Below are positions 62,759 through 64,000 of a DNA stretch of 64,000 nucleotides, one piece after another; positions within the stretch are counted from its first letter, which is position 1, and every line of letters begins with the position of its first letter. This DNA is from Streptosporangiaceae bacterium NEAU-GS5 (lineage in GTDB: Bacteria > Actinomycetota > Actinomycetes > Streptosporangiales > Streptosporangiaceae). The stretch covers positions 62,001 through 126,000 of the forward strand of contig JAGFNW010000024.1 of NCBI GenBank assembly GCA_017592665.1. Reading direction: 5' to 3'. Below the pieces are notes generated by a model. The model had not been told where the DNA came from, did no database searches, and was given only the letters and a program-made list of their open reading frames with translations. A program made the position numbers and the translations under genes.

Positions 62759-64000
62759 ATGGGCCGGGTGCGGTTCGGGGTGCTTGGTCCTGTCCAGGCC
62801 GAGGTGGACGGACACGCGGTGAACCTGGGCGGCGCGCGGCAGCGGGCCGTGCTCGCCGTCCTGCTGATCGCCCGGGGCAGGATGGTGTCGGCCGAGCGCA
62901 TCGTGTCGGACGTGTGGGAAGGCGGCCCGGCCCCGTCGCCGACGACGCTCCACGCGTCCATCTCCCACCTGCGCCGGGCGCTTTCGCCCGGCCGGGCGCC
63001 ACGCGACCCCGCCGGGCTGCTGGTCCGCGAGGGCCCTGGATACGCGCTGCGCGCCGATCCGGCCGACGTCGACGCCGAACGCTTCGCCGACCTGGCCGTA
63101 CGCGGCCGTCGTGAGCTGGACGGCGGCCGGCCCGGGCCCGCGGAGGAGCTGCTGACCGAGGCCTTGGGGCTGTGGCGCGGCACCGCCTACGAGGACCTGG
63201 GCGAGGCCGCGTTCGCCGTTCCCGAGGCGGCCCGGCTCACGGACCTGCGGGCCGCGGCGTCCGAGGATCGGCTGGCCGCCCTCATCGACCTGGGCCGCCA
63301 CGCGGCCGCGACCGGCGAACTGGAAGCGCTGGTGGCCGGGCAGCCGCTGCGCGAACGCGGCTGGGAGCTCCTGGTCCTCGCGTTATACCGGTCGGGGCGG
63401 CAGGCCGACGCCGTCGCGACACTGCGCGCCGCTCGGCAGCGGCTCGCCGATGAGCTCGGCGTCGACCCCGGACCGGCGCTGCGCGACCTGGAAGCGGCCG
63501 TGCTCGCCCAAGACCCCCGGCTCGACCCCCGGCCCGCCCTCCGTGGCGCCCCCTCCATTGAGGTCACGCCCGTCGCGGGCAATCTGCCGTTCTCGCTGTC
63601 GAGCTTCGTCGGGCGTACGGATGACATCGCGGCCGTCGGCCGGCTACTCGGCGAACACCGCCTCGTCACCCTCACGGGGCCGGGCGGGGTCGGCAAGACC
63701 CGGCTCGCGCTGGAGACGGCCCGAGCCCGCACCGGCGACGGCGACGGTCCCTGGCTGGTGGAGCTGGCCGCCCTCACCTCGCCCGACCTGCTGCCCGCCA
63801 CCGTGGCCGCCCCCATGGGCATCGCGGGAGTCACCTCCGCCGCGGATCTGGCGGCCGTGCTCGCCGGCCGAAAGCTCCTGCTCGTGCTCGACAACTGCGA
63901 GCACCTGCTCACCGCGGCCACCACGCTCGCCGGGGTGCTGCTGAGCCGCTGCCGCGACCTGCGCATCCTCGCCACCAGCCGGGAGGCCCTGGGGGTGGAG
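62759..64000 (+). CDS. AfsR-like SARP regulator, second copy (partial at window end)
   Basis: 414 residues lie inside the window and the frame remains open at its right edge. Starting at ATG 62759 (MGRVRFGVLGPVQAEVDGHAVNLGG, with GAGGGG upstream), it has the same order as the first copy: OmpR-like DNA-binding domain, BTAD domain (ALGLWRGTAYEDLGEAAF) and NB-ARC ATPase with TLTGPGGVGKTRLAL and LLVLDNCEHLL. The two proteins are very similar in the first 400 residues, pointing to gene duplication. The C-terminal helical region is beyond the window. Confidence 0.92.
   Translation, partial: MGRVRFGVLGPVQAEVDGHAVNLGGARQRAVLAVLLIARGRMVSAERIVSDVWEGGPAPSPTTLHASISHLRRALSPGRAPRDPAGLLVREGPGYALRADPADVDAERFADLAVRGRRELDGGRPGPAEELLTEALGLWRGTAYEDLGEAAFAVPEAARLTDLRAAASEDRLAALIDLGRHAAATGELEALVAGQPLRERGWELLVLALYRSGRQADAVATLRAARQRLADELGVDPGPALRDLEAAVLAQDPRLDPRPALRGAPSIEVTPVAGNLPFSLSSFVGRTDDIAAVGRLLGEHRLVTLTGPGGVGKTRLALETARARTGDGDGPWLVELAALTSPDLLPATVAAPMGIAGVTSAADLAAVLAGRKLLLVLDNCEHLLTAATTLAGVLLSRCRDLRILATSREALGVE

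Overview
The window is very GC-rich, with almost every reading frame open on both strands because of strong third-position GC bias. It carries typical actinomycete genes: a recO-uppS-zur-glyS-dgt-dnaG-sigma block, SARP/AfsR regulators, CebR-like operators, a DmdR/IdeR-type iron box and many GTG starts. Gene content (an mreBCD-PBP2-rodA cluster next to secreted carbohydrate-active enzymes) suggests a filamentous member of the Streptosporangiaceae such as Nonomuraea or a close relative. That placement is inferred from gene content only. No prophage, transposase or CRISPR array is seen.

Layout. 1-2363 (minus): a translationally coupled trio of CDP-alcohol phosphotransferase, DUF5941-type membrane protein and IspD-like cytidylyltransferase. 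2598-10375: housekeeping genes recO, uppS and glyS, with a zinc-uptake operon znuA-znuC-znuB-zur behind a clear Zur box. 10419-20222: secreted peptidase, an orphan cytochrome b with an altered Qo motif, pyruvate phosphate dikinase, a TetR regulator, dgt, an FAD reductase and a degenerate M23-like lipoprotein. 20258-24340: dnaG interrupted by a 317-residue intein inside its zinc-binding motif, then a primary-type sigma factor. 24456-31503: GH63-like glycosidase, small proteins, tRNA-Asn(GTT), a bacterial nitric oxide synthase, a crotonase, galactokinase and an ECF42-type sigma factor. 31610-35829: GNAT acetyltransferase and a siderophore/iron ABC transporter with a divergent promoter carrying an iron box. 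35879-36064: a mirror-symmetric array of four 46-bp repeats. 36062-40179: secreted small protein, two-component system, expansin-like cellulose-binding protein. 40312-45907 (minus): mreB-mreC-mreD-PBP2-rodA, the elongasome, with an enlarged MreB. 46016-50903 (minus): FnIII/CBM protein, GH16 glucanase with tandem F5/8C modules, and GH10 xylanase, with several inverted-repeat operators. 51142-57926 (minus): a five-gene phospho-signalling operon. 58290-64000: two AfsR-like regulators flanking an FAD monooxygenase and a 15-codon micro-ORF.

How the genes work together. The most unusual locus is 51142-57926. It holds a YegI/YegK/YegL-like (TerY-P triad) kinase, PP2C phosphatase and vWA protein, preceded by two large proteins that join a Ser/Thr kinase or a pseudokinase to a PQQ-type beta-propeller. 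All five lie on one strand with ATGA/GTGA overlaps or gaps of 12-16 nt, which argues for one phosphorylation switch. A plausible but untested reading is that the propellers sense or scaffold, the kinases and phosphatase set the phospho-state, the vWA protein is the metal-dependent effector, and the tail-anchored kinase ties the complex to the membrane. The carbohydrate genes at 38584-50903 look like a plant-polymer set (cellulose, beta-glucan, xylan), probably under LacI-type (CebR-like) repression.
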